Shown: piece after piece, positions 26,179-34,652 of the stretch
Layout of the letters: every line of letters begins with the position of its first letter
How positions within the stretch are numbered: position 1 is the stretch's first letter
DNA from: Pleodorina starrii
Lineage: Eukaryota; Chlorophyta; Chlorophyceae; Chlamydomonadales; Volvocaceae
Length of the DNA stretch: 64,000 nucleotides
Direction: 5' to 3'
Assembly: GCA_030267565.1 (NCBI GenBank)
Contig: BRXU01000010.1
Span: 2,910,501 to 2,974,500 of the forward strand
Position numbers and translations under genes: made by a program
The notes under the pieces: generated by a model
What the model was told of the DNA's origin: nothing
Databases searched by the model: none
Seen by the model: the letters and a program-made list of their open reading frames with translations, nothing else

Positions 26179-28946
26179 TGCTCTAGGGCACGCACACGTC
26201 CCACCAGCTTGCTGACCGTCCGGGAGAGTTCTTGCAGTGCCCCCACACATCGCATGTGAAGCTGGTCCTTGTCTATCGTGTGGATGTCACTGGCATGGCC
26301 ATAGATTGTCAACCGTGCACCTCGAAAGGCAATACCAGGTGGCAAACCGCTGACATCCACCACCATCCCAACATGACCTGTGCACCTGTAGTGACAGCGC
26401 CTCACCGCCTCAACATTGACACGGTACACACGACCGCCCTCTAACTGCACACCCACAACATCTCCTGCCCTGAGCGCCTTCATGGATGTTGAATGTGTCC
26501 ACAGGGCCTCGATTGCCAGCCTTACCGTAGTTGTTTTGCAAGTGTTCGCCGCCACCAGCACTCTGATAACGCGGCATTTAATACCCAGGTCCGGCAGGAA
26601 CCCACTATGTCGGCTCACAAGTGACGGTGACAGCCGCATAATTTGCTGGGCCATCACGCCTTGAAGGCGGCCACAGCCATACCTGTCCTGGTCACGGAAT
26701 TTGAATGTCTTCAGATGAAGGTGCTGGATGAATTTGAGGTCAGCATGCGTGTTTGCAGGCCTTACATCCTTTTTCAGCCGGGCATCTGATACCTGGGTCA
26801 CACTGTTTGCCATCAATGTGCCTGCAATGGTGCAGTCGGTACCTATCTCTACGCATTGTTGGCTCATGGTCACGACACCATTACCAAACTCCAGACCACC
26901 ACCACCACCTGATCCAGCAATCCTCCGTATGCATGTATCACCAACTGCAAGCTCATTGGCAACATTGAGTGTCGCATCGAAGAAGACTTGAGTGATGCTT
27001 GCCATGTTGCTGGAAGTTTGTAGCAGTCTCACAGTGCGGTGTGGCCGAAAGGGGATACATGCAACCGTGATACCGTGTTGTATGTAGGGCTCCATCACTG
27101 CCTGGAACCTGTCTGCGATGGATGCCGCCTCTTCCGGGCTTGTGGCCATGGCTGCCAGGACTAGGATGCAGCCACTGCCTTGTCCTGGACTTGAGCCCGC
27201 ACCACATGTCACGATGGACCATATGCTGGCCGATGCATTTGGTGCCTGTGAGATGTATACTGCATCACCAGTGTATGCCTGCAGCAGCCTGCCAGCTTCT
27301 CCCCAGGTGCCTGGGGATGTTGACTGGACTGTGAGGCGAAGGGTTGCCATGCCTATGCGCTCGACTCGGGATACTGTCAACGGGACACCAGAGAGGGTAC
27401 TCGTGACACAACAGGCACCCGCCAGCATTGGGGGTGGGGACAGGGGTGTGGGTGGCTGAATATGCAGAATAATCCCATCATCTGTTCTACCAATTGCCGA
27501 TTGAATTGGGCTCGTGTATGATGTCCCCCCCACACTGGTGACACTGATGTTTTCCACCGGGATGGGTGTGTCCCATGTGGAAACAGCCATATGAGTCAGC
27601 TTGGTGCCCCTCATTCCAATGTAAAAGTTGGTGGTGTCTGATATTTCAGGCTCCACACTTACGTTGGTTTCATGGAGCAGCCTGGCGGCGGCTGCTTCAG
27701 GGGCATTCAACAACCAAAGGGTTGCTGTAGTGGGTGTGCTGCTCGCTGGCAGTTGCAGGCCACAGGCTGCAGAAGAGGGTCGGCGGGGTAGGCACAGTGT
27801 CAGCTCAAAGCTATGGGTGGCCACGTCAGCATCTGTGACCGCATCCAGTATAGCGAGTTGTGGCATAGGCGCCACACCAGCTACAGGTGCCAACAGAATG
27901 AACAGAGGGTGTCTGATGGCCAAGGCGTGGGTGAGTGCATCGCGCAATGTGGCCACCAGGGATGCTGCCCCACCACTCGAGGTGCACATGAGCTTCCAGC
28001 GCCCATCCTGCAGGCTATGTGATGTCTCAACCTGCATCTGAAGAGACATGGGCATGGGTCCGCTGGGGCAACCCCATGCAGCCAAACCCGACGGTGATAC
28101 CGGTCGAACTGTGAGCACACTCTCCTGGGCCAGCAGCTGCTGCAGAAGGTGTTCAGGTGCAGCATCGGGACTCACTTCGGGGCGGCAAGCAACGCCACCA
28201 GGTGTTAGGAAAGGGCAAAGCATAGCGCACCATTCCCCGGATTGATTGCTTGGACCAGCACACACTACACGCAGCAAGCGAGTAGTCTGTGTGTTATTGT
28301 GTATTTTATCCATGTTGTCACACCTGGTAGTACCATCGTCGCACCTGGTGGTACCACCCACAGCCAAAAGAGCATCCATGGCCAGCAGTTGGCGGTGTGT
28401 GTCACTGGCTTGCACCCAGACACATCCCACCTGGTCACATGCCAAGATTCGTACATTGACTGTTGTGGAATCCCGCCCGCATTCCAGGAATGGGTGGCAT
28501 GTTGACAGCCCTGCATGCATAGTGACAGCTCCGTGGCATGCATCCAGATGCACACACTCACCGCTTGCACCCTCTACCCATATTCCCTGGCGTGAAACCA
28601 CTGTCCGGGGTGCTGTGACGGACATGACATGGCCTGCAAACTCTAGGAGTCCATCACACAGAATGTTGCCTGCTACCTCGAGTGCAGGTGTGTGTGCCAG
28701 GGTTGTGGATGCACAGGGACGCACACCAATGCCAACCTTGTTCCCGACAACATACACCCCTGCTGGGCAGGTAGGGTCTTGACCATTTCCAACCACGATG
28801 GCGTTGTTGTCATCAATTGTGTCTGTGCGCAGGATGACATCCCTTGGACACACATGCAACAGTGGCTCACGCTCACCTGTTTCAAGCCAGCCAAACATGG
28901 AGCTGCTTTGATGTACACTGCTGAAAAAAGCATCTGTAATCTCCAC
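26157..28946 (-). CDS. Second fibre-like protein with internal peptidase S74 domain
   Basis: 929 residues. The N-terminal half has beta-rich, Ser/Thr/Val sequence with tail-fibre-like phrases (NKVGIGVRP, LEVAGNILCDG). Near residue 710 comes SDARLKKDVRPANTHADLKF, then RLQGVMAQQIMRLSPSLV, the start of a peptidase S74 chaperone domain. Unlike the giant fibre, about 180 further residues follow, ending in a short coiled coil (LQELSRTVSKLVGRVRALEHHLR). It is probably a virion surface trimer. No long internal repeats are seen. It shares a 42-bp divergent spacer with the gene at 28989. Confidence 0.8.
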   Translation of the reverse strand: MEITDAFFSSVHQSSSMFGWLETGEREPLLHVCPRDVILRTDTIDDNNAIVVGNGQDPTCPAGVYVVGNKVGIGVRPCASTTLAHTPALEVAGNILCDGLLEFAGHVMSVTAPRTVVSRQGIWVEGASGECVHLDACHGAVTMHAGLSTCHPFLECGRDSTTVNVRILACDQVGCVWVQASDTHRQLLAMDALLAVGGTTRCDDGTTRCDNMDKIHNNTQTTRLLRVVCAGPSNQSGEWCAMLCPFLTPGGVACRPEVSPDAAPEHLLQQLLAQESVLTVRPVSPSGLAAWGCPSGPMPMSLQMQVETSHSLQDGRWKLMCTSSGGAASLVATLRDALTHALAIRHPLFILLAPVAGVAPMPQLAILDAVTDADVATHSFELTLCLPRRPSSAACGLQLPASSTPTTATLWLLNAPEAAAARLLHETNVSVEPEISDTTNFYIGMRGTKLTHMAVSTWDTPIPVENISVTSVGGTSYTSPIQSAIGRTDDGIILHIQPPTPLSPPPMLAGACCVTSTLSGVPLTVSRVERIGMATLRLTVQSTSPGTWGEAGRLLQAYTGDAVYISQAPNASASIWSIVTCGAGSSPGQGSGCILVLAAMATSPEEAASIADRFQAVMEPYIQHGITVACIPFRPHRTVRLLQTSSNMASITQVFFDATLNVANELAVGDTCIRRIAGSGGGGGLEFGNGVVTMSQQCVEIGTDCTIAGTLMANSVTQVSDARLKKDVRPANTHADLKFIQHLHLKTFKFRDQDRYGCGRLQGVMAQQIMRLSPSLVSRHSGFLPDLGIKCRVIRVLVAANTCKTTTVRLAIEALWTHSTSMKALRAGDVVGVQLEGGRVYRVNVEAVRRCHYRCTGHVGMVVDVSGLPPGIAFRGARLTIYGHASDIHTIDKDQLHMRCVGALQELSRTVSKLVGRVRALEHHLRFDT

Positions 28947-28988
28947 ACACTCTGAAAAATGTTCTCCTCATGAAAATACAAGTACAAC

Positions 28989-29804
28989 ATGCACGTGGGA
29001 ACACTTGTGATCGGCGTACTGGCGAGCTTATCCATTGTGCTGCTTGTCGCTTTGGTCCTCCAGGTCGTGTTTGTGAGAGCCTCGATGGCAGACTATGAAC
29101 GGCAGCGTGTGAGATGGGTGGCCGAGACCACTGACAGCTTGTCATCTGCGAATGCAGACACCCTGATCAACGCAGTGCGCGTGTATGGCATCAGTGTCGA
29201 TTGCAACGCCACCCGAGTTCTGGATGCTCAAGTGAGCCGTGACAGGGCCAGCCTGGTAGACCCATTTGTCCAATTCTTACAGGACAGTGCAGCCGTGTCC
29301 TGCAAGTCTGAAGCAAGTGCCCCAAAGGCACAAGTGCTGACAATAGAGTACCAGGACCTTGTGTGGCTCATCCTCCGGCCATCAGGGGCCGCTGCTACAC
29401 TGCAGCGTGACCTTGCAGCAGGGCGTACAAAGTACCTGGCACTCTCAGATGCTGTCTACATAGCACATTGGTCAGGTGATGCCCAGGACAAGCTTGCTGC
29501 GGCCATTCGCAGAGTGAAAGGCACGGACATGGCATGGCTTGCAGATTTGCTCGATGGCAGCAACAGCAGTGGCACAGTGGCAGTGGCCATGGCAAGAGTT
29601 CGACCTGATGCCAGGCTTCGAACTATCCCTCTGGCTGGCCAGGACCTGTTGGAATGTGGCTCACCATCCATTGCGACACGTTTTTTTCACTTTGCCCCCT
29701 CATGCTCAGAGACAGACAATGCAACTGATGGTGATCCCATCATGGGGGAAATTCGAAAGAGTACATTCCTGATGCTAGTTGTGCTTGGATTCCGTGTCAT
29801 ATGA
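28989..29804 (+). CDS. Signal-anchored protein of unknown function
   Basis: 271 residues beginning with a strongly hydrophobic helix (VIGVLASLSIVLLVALVLQV) directly after MHVGTL, so it is likely a type II membrane or virion protein with the rest outside or in the lumen. The body is mixed alpha/beta with several cysteines (VDCNATRV, AVSCKSE, LECGSP, APSCSE) that could form disulfides. The last residues (STFLMLVVLGFRVI) are hydrophobic. The overall plan resembles the larger protein at 38943-40466, but I see no clear homology. Transposon copy C lies 37 bp downstream. Family not recognised. Confidence 0.7.
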   Translation: MHVGTLVIGVLASLSIVLLVALVLQVVFVRASMADYERQRVRWVAETTDSLSSANADTLINAVRVYGISVDCNATRVLDAQVSRDRASLVDPFVQFLQDSAAVSCKSEASAPKAQVLTIEYQDLVWLILRPSGAAATLQRDLAAGRTKYLALSDAVYIAHWSGDAQDKLAAAIRRVKGTDMAWLADLLDGSNSSGTVAVAMARVRPDARLRTIPLAGQDLLECGSPSIATRFFHFAPSCSETDNATDGDPIMGEIRKSTFLMLVVLGFRVI

Positions 29805-29840
29805 CACACCCCCTGGATCATGTGAGCCTGTGTGTCATGC

Positions 29841-30502
29841 TACACCTGCGTTAAGTCGGAAATAGAAACCGTCTAGCAATGTTGCAGGCGCAGCACTCTG
29901 CTCCAAGGCTGTAATGTATGAAGAAGACATGAAGAAGACATGAAGAAGACATGAAGAAGACAGCTCAGGTGCTGCAAGTCGCAACCTCTACCATCTGGCG
30001 CTGGGTCCACCACAAGGTGGGCACGCCGCATCGAATCCAGAAGAAGAAGAAGCTGACTGACACCATGATGGCTTACCTCACAGCCGCTCTCAGCCGCAAC
30101 GCCTCACTGACCCTAAATGACCTGCATAACTCTGTTCTGAACGCCTTTGGCCTACCCACGCTGTCACGCCACCACAAGAGCAGACAATAGAGGGAGCCTT
30201 CGGTACCGGTTGTGTGCCACATGCGGCACCGGAACAGCCGGCAAGCGGAGGAACCGCGATGTCAATGCTGCCCGGAACATTCTGCAGTTGCTGCAAGCGG
30301 AGCGGAGGGGCCTTGCACGGCCAGAGCATTTGAGGCGCCCGGAGCGATGGGCACCCGTTGCTCCAAAGCAGCAGAGCAAAAGAAGCAGGGTGTTGCGGGC
30401 AGGCTAAGTCGCACGTGGGGCTAGCCCCTTCTTGAGAGAACTGACTCGGGAGCGGTCGGTGTGTGGATACTCGGTTTCCATTCCCGACTTAACCCAGGTG
30501 TA
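29841..30502 (+). mobile_element. Fanzor-family transposon copy C (internal deletion)
   Basis: Complete ends with TA borders at 29841 and 30502. The left part keeps the start of the HTH ORF, preceded by four tandem copies of atgaagaagac. The right part keeps the zinc-ribbon/RuvC-III end and the conserved 3' segment. The middle with RuvC-I is deleted, with the junction near 30170 in a cgcc/accac microhomology. It cannot make nuclease but keeps everything needed to be mobilised by a full copy. Confidence 0.9.
29951..30407 (+). pseudogene. Deleted HTH-Fanzor ORF remnants
   Basis: From the ATG at 29951, 79 codons encode the HTH region (MKKTAQVLQVATSTIWRWVH...) and stop after the junction. From about 30170 another frame encodes the zinc ribbon second half (YRLCATCGTGTAGKRRNRDV, then NAARNILQLLQAERRG), 95% or so like copy B. 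The junction is out of frame, so no fused protein is made. This copy shows that the HTH and the nuclease belong to the same element. Confidence 0.8.
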
Positions 30503-30740
30503 ACTACAAGCTCAAGCAGAGTCCCCAGCCTGTCAACGCCCGGATAATTGCAGTTCACTGCTGTGTTTGGTGAAAATTTGGCTGCCGCACCCAAGATTAA
30601 GTACAATATTATATGAGGTGACATACTTGCCAGCCTCGTGACTGTGTCCGTGCTAAAAAAAGTGGCAAAGGATGACCTTAATGCGCACTCAACTGTATGT
30701 TGTCAGCCACAAGGCCAACTTTGCTGAGGTGTACCATTAG

Positions 30741-32210
30741 TCAGACCAAAGAATGTACACTTGTGCTTTCTGTCACTAGTCTATTCATTTCTCTGTAGAG
30801 CCGCCTCTGGCAGTACATTTTACTGGGATCGGTCATGGCGCAAAACACCGCATTGCAAATCACAGCGGATGCTCGCCTTTGCCTCACAAATTCAACAATT
30901 TCTTCAATTGTTGGCTCGAAGATGTCAGGCTTCAAGCATATGTATTCATAGTCCCAGGGCTTGTCGGGCAAAGTGAGCACGTCGGCAAATGTGATGCTGG
31001 GGTTTCTGCTCAGCACAGACCAATTCCAGGGCTTGTCAGGATAGGCGCGCACATCAGACATGGTGATGCTGGGGTTTCTGCTCAGTGCAGTCCAATCCCA
31101 GGGCTTGTCGGGCCAGTTGAGCACATCAGACATGGTAATGCTGGGGTTTCTGCTCAGCGCAATCCAATACCAGGGCTTGTCGGGCCAGTTGAGCACATCA
31201 GCCATGGTGATGCTGGGGTTGTAGCTCAACGCAGTCCAATCCCAGGGCTTGTCAGGATAGGCGCGCACATCAGACATGGTGATGCTGGGGTTTATGCTCA
31301 GTGCAGTCCAATCCCAGGGCTTGTCGGGCCAGTTGAGCACATCAGACATGGTAATGCTGGGGTTTCTGCTCAGCGCAATCCAATACCAGGGCTTGTCGGG
31401 CCAGTTGAGCACATCAGCCATGGTGATGCTGGGGTTGTAGCTCAACGCAGTCCAATCCCAGGGCTTGTCAGGATAGGCGCGCACATCAGACATGGTAATG
31501 CTGGGGTTTATGCTCAGTGCAGTCCAATACCAGGGCTTGTCGGGCCAGTTGAGCACATCAGCCATGGTGATGCTGGGATTGTAGCTCAACGCAGTCCAAT
31601 CCCAGGGCTTGTCGGGCCAGTTGAGCACATCAGACATGGTAATGCTGGGGTTTCTGCTCAGCGCAATCCAATACCAGGGCTTGTCGGGCCAGTTGAGCAC
31701 ATCAGCCATGGTGATGCTGGGGTTGTAGCTCAACGCAGTCCAATCCCAGGGCTTGTCAGGATAGGCGCGCACATCAGACATGGTAATGCTGGGGTTTATG
31801 CTCAGTGCAGTCCAATACCAGGGCTTGTCGGGCCAGTTGAGCACATCAGCCATGGTGATGCTGGGATTGTAGCTCAACACAGTCCAATCCCAGGGTTTGT
31901 CAGGATAGGCGCGCACATCAGACATGGTGATGCTGAGGTTTCTGCTCAGTGCAGTCCAATCCCAGGGCTTGTCGGGCCAGGCGAGCATGTCCGCCATGGT
32001 AATGCTGGGATTCGCACTCAGCGCAGTCCAGTTCCAGGGCTCATCCGGAAAGGTGAGCACATCCTCAATGGTAAGGCTGGGATTGCGGCTCAATACATAC
32101 CATACACACGTCCATTTTTCACAACTCTCTTTTTCAATATACCCACGCACCGTGTTCATGCGCTTCTTTACAATTGAAACACGAAAAGCAGAAGTAAACG
32201 ATGATGGCAT
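30741..32210 (-). CDS. PDKPW-repeat protein of giant-virus type
   Basis: About 489 residues, almost wholly made of 16 repeats of 24 residues with consensus NPSITMSDVLNWPDKPWDWTALS. Related tryptophan-rich repeats (KPW-W--LS-NP-IT) are known in mimiviruses and other large DNA viruses; their role is unknown, probably protein binding by an alpha-solenoid. A 75-residue C-terminal cap follows (KPDIFEPTIEEIVEFVRQR, then a cysteine pair region). At DNA level 72-bp units alternate in two or three sub-types, so higher-order duplication has occurred. ATGs at 32222, 32210 and 32160 are possible starts. Confidence 0.85.
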   Translation of the reverse strand: MPSSFTSAFRVSIVKKRMNTVRGYIEKESCEKWTCVWYVLSRNPSLTIEDVLTFPDEPWNWTALSANPSITMADMLAWPDKPWDWTALSRNLSITMSDVRAYPDKPWDWTVLSYNPSITMADVLNWPDKPWYWTALSINPSITMSDVRAYPDKPWDWTALSYNPSITMADVLNWPDKPWYWIALSRNPSITMSDVLNWPDKPWDWTALSYNPSITMADVLNWPDKPWYWTALSINPSITMSDVRAYPDKPWDWTALSYNPSITMADVLNWPDKPWYWIALSRNPSITMSDVLNWPDKPWDWTALSINPSITMSDVRAYPDKPWDWTALSYNPSITMADVLNWPDKPWYWIALSRNPSITMSDVLNWPDKPWDWTALSRNPSITMSDVRAYPDKPWNWSVLSRNPSITFADVLTLPDKPWDYEYICLKPDIFEPTIEEIVEFVRQRRASAVICNAVFCAMTDPSKMYCQRRLYREMNRLVTESTSVHSLV

Positions 32211-32359
32211 CGTTACATGCACGCCAGATGATTTTTATTGGCTCGGCCACCCTGTGGTGAAGTGATGGTTAGTTTGGATAAATCGTTTACCTCATGGCCT
32301 GGCATGTGTTTCTGATTATATCTTCATCTCTTTCTCCATCTCTTTCTTGAATATATTAC

Positions 32360-32474
32360 ATGGTGATGATTGGTCCATGATTGGTCGATGATTGGTCCAT
32401 GATTGGTCGATGATTGGTCCATGATTGGTCGATGATTGGTCCATGATTGGTCCATGATTGGTCGATGATTGGTG
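32360..32474. repeat. 11-bp tandem array with ATGATTGGTC core
   Basis: Alternating units gatgattggtc and catgattggtc, about ten copies. On the minus strand each carries GACCAATCAT, a CCAAT-like core. The array ends about 60 bp before the ATG at 32534, as the related array at 1321-1521 precedes its gene. The rest of the gap from 32223 to 32533 holds no supported gene. Confidence 0.85.
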
Positions 32475-32533
32475 GTAACGTGGTAACAGCAGCTGCATAA
32501 AGGCAAGAGTATCAGACGTGCAACTCGTTGTCT

Positions 32534-33781
32534 ATGCAAAAAATGGTGCGAGTATTCACCAATGATGTGTGTGTTCCCCACGAGCATGGCCTTCAGCTCA
32601 CTGATGGTCGAACTTTGGCCAAGAAGATTGATGTTGGGGCAGAGGCGTGTTCTCATGTGGCTGAAAATCATCTGGTAGCTGTCCCAGATTATTGTGGGAC
32701 CTTCAACCCTCTCATTGCTGCAGTGCACTTTGCCTTTGCAAAGCACCTGCCATTGGAGCTGAGCCCAGATGTCATAATGAACACTATCATGCAAGGTGTT
32801 TCCACATACATCAGTGCTAATCCGGAGAAGTATCGCCATATGAAGGCCAATGACTACCAAGAAAACAATATTCTGTCAGTTTTGGACACCGAGATGAGCT
32901 TGGAAAAGGGCTGCTGGGGGAATGACTGGTCAGCTATTTTTGCAAAGTTTACCAGGCAGCTATCTGAAGAAATCAAGAGTGCCTCCGTCAAAGAAGCTGC
33001 TTCCATCCAGTTCACAACATCAACATCCGCCGACTTGGTTGCTCACCAAACTGCTTTCATGGACACATGCAAGCAATACTATGATTATTCACTCATCACA
33101 CGCTGCGGTATTCCCTACATTGACTTGCTGGGAAGTCAACAGGACTGGGAGCGCCTTGCCCAGACAGTCGACACACTTTTATTGGACCTGCAACTTAATG
33201 AGTGGAACACACACCTACAAGTAGTCTTGGCTCATTTCACCGCTGCGTTTGATGGATATGTTGACACGAAGCACTGGAACCAAATTTACAACTGCCTGGG
33301 ACCAGAAGGCTCTGGTGGAGTCGCCAGAGTAACAGGTTGGATTGCCATCTTCTATCCACACCTCCGGCACTGCGCCAATCCACTTTTAGCCACATACCTG
33401 CCACTTGAGAACCTTGGTAAGATCAAAATCCCGCTTGATAACTTCCCATGCGGAAGGACAGTCACCCGATTCCAATGGAACTTTCTTGGCGAAATTTACC
33501 CAATGAAGGTGTATGCTGGAGTCTTTGGCATCACCGTGCAAGAGCAAAACAACAATGCACTACGCCCCCAGCTTGGCTGGGTTGTTGCAGATGAAAGGGT
33601 GTCTGTTTCCCAATCTGGTGCAAATCCTGACCGATTGCAGTTCATTGGTGATGGATCTGTTCCCAGCTTGGACTCCTCCTACAATTCGAGCGACTGTGAT
33701 TCTGATGGTGCCTCTGGGTCCGATGGTGCCTCTAAGGACTCTGCTTATTCGGATGATGCATGTCATGCAGGCTGGCTGTAA
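32534..33781 (+). CDS. DUF4419 family protein
   Basis: 415 residues from the ATG at 32534 (TTG at 32528 is less likely). The pattern agrees with DUF4419: an N-terminal segment LSPDVIMNTIMQGVSTYISA followed by NPEKYR, then CGIPYIDLLGSQQDWERLAQ near the middle, and RVTGWIAIFYPH (the family's GW-FF block). The C-terminal tail is Ser/Asp-rich (SDCDSDGASGSDGAS). Members occur in fungi, bacteria and some giant viruses, and the function is unknown. Its upstream DNA holds a CCAAT-like array that may control it. Confidence 0.75.
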   Translation: MQKMVRVFTNDVCVPHEHGLQLTDGRTLAKKIDVGAEACSHVAENHLVAVPDYCGTFNPLIAAVHFAFAKHLPLELSPDVIMNTIMQGVSTYISANPEKYRHMKANDYQENNILSVLDTEMSLEKGCWGNDWSAIFAKFTRQLSEEIKSASVKEAASIQFTTSTSADLVAHQTAFMDTCKQYYDYSLITRCGIPYIDLLGSQQDWERLAQTVDTLLLDLQLNEWNTHLQVVLAHFTAAFDGYVDTKHWNQIYNCLGPEGSGGVARVTGWIAIFYPHLRHCANPLLATYLPLENLGKIKIPLDNFPCGRTVTRFQWNFLGEIYPMKVYAGVFGITVQEQNNNALRPQLGWVVADERVSVSQSGANPDRLQFIGDGSVPSLDSSYNSSDCDSDGASGSDGASKDSAYSDDACHAGWL

Positions 33782-33953
33782 TCCCCATCCACTCACCCAC
33801 AATGTGCTTTCTCCAGAAAATGGCATAAAGACACATCTGTCGATAGCACCCGATTCCTTTTACACTTCTCATAAAGACGCACCCTTGGTCAGTGCCCTGC
33901 ATTACCGTCACAACATGTCAAAAATGTGCCACAGAAGTGCCGCTGTCCTTTTT

Positions 33954-34185
33954 TCATAAAGCAGCAGACGTATTGGCATCTGGAGACTTGTAAATAAATC
34001 CACCTGAAGATGGTGTTCCATACATCACCATGCCTGCCTGGAATTGCATGCGGCCTGTTAACACGGCCACCATTTGGTCAAACACGATACACCCAGATCG
34101 GGCTGTCTTTATGGGGTTCATTGTCCCGGAATGAGTCGTACAGCACGGTGTCAAATTCAACTTTGTGATCAACGTGAAAAATCAT
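33954..34185 (-). pseudogene. Frameshifted small gene beside a transposon relic
   Basis: From the ATG at 34185 a frame reads MIFHVDHKVEFDTVLYDSFR and runs to VYRV and a stop at 34078. The neighbouring frame continues with FDQMVAVLTGRMQFQAGMVM and ends at 33954. A single-base indel near 34085-34095 separates them. Either the gene is broken or there is a sequence error. The start codon overlaps the fused inverted-repeat relic at 34185-34212, so the original N-terminus may be lost. Family not recognised. The stretch 33782-33953 shows nothing supportable. Confidence 0.4.
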
Positions 34186-34212
34186 ACCTGGGTGAAGTCC
34201 GCTTAACCCAGG
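34185..34212. mobile_element. Fused inverted-repeat relic of the Fanzor transposon
   Basis: tacctgggtgaagtccgc joined to cttaacccagg: the left and right transposon tips abut with nothing between. Arms CCTGGGTgAAG and CTTAACCCAGG pair over 11 bp with one mismatch. It looks like an end-to-end deletion or imperfect excision footprint. Confidence 0.55.
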
Positions 34213-34570
34213 CGGGGCAGTTTGCATTTGGGGTGTTGGATCCTTCACCAATGACAATGTATGTGTATGCTGCATACGATCACTACCCGTGGCTAAAGGT
34301 GTGCCTCCGGTGGACCCATCACAACTGGTGCATTTCGTACACATGAACATCAAGGGCACCACCCAGCGCGAGCACTGGATAACTCCGGTCATGCATCTGA
34401 GGGCGGGACGAGATTTGCACATGGCCCTGGATGAGAAACTTGAGGCGAAGAGTAGAGATCGATGCCGAGTGCGCTGCGCAATCATTCTAGAGGAACTCAT
34501 GCGCCGAGCCTGGCATCCTTCATGCTTCTCAGCTTGGTGTTTGAAGCATGACGACGATTTTATCAGCTGA
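34213..34570 (+). pseudogene. Frameshifted plus-strand gene fragment
   Basis: Just after the relic, plus-strand sequence reads coding-like (QAGQFAFGVLDPSPMTMYVY, then AAYDHYPW) to about 34288, where another frame takes over (KGVPPVDPSQLVHFVHMNIK, then DLHMALDEKLEAKSRDRCRV) and ends at 34570. A one-base shift in cccgtggctaaagg would join them. No start codon is evident before the relic. An internal ATG could give a shorter product. Function unknown. Confidence 0.35.
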
Positions 34571-34652
34571 GCTGGCATAAGGCATGGGCACAATTGAATA
34601 CATACATATACACACCTACGTGGGGAGAGACTGAGTGCACACGCACTAATAC

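Larger units (their letters stand above)
29818..30624 (-). pseudogene. Small ORF split by transposon copy C
   Basis: An ATG at 30624 opens a frame (MSPHIILYLILGAAAKFSPN, hydrophobic start) for about 41 codons up to the element's right end at 30502. Past the left TA at 29841 the frame continues (SMTHRLT) to a TGA at 29818. Leaving out the 660 inserted bases gives exactly 49 codons with the stop. The case is weaker than copy B because the peptide is short. Function unknown; a small secreted or membrane peptide is possible. Confidence 0.4.

Noticed and set aside
30879..32177. 432-codon plus-strand ORF opposite the PDKPW protein
   Set aside because: It is the antisense of the repeat; the minus-strand product matches a known giant-virus repeat.
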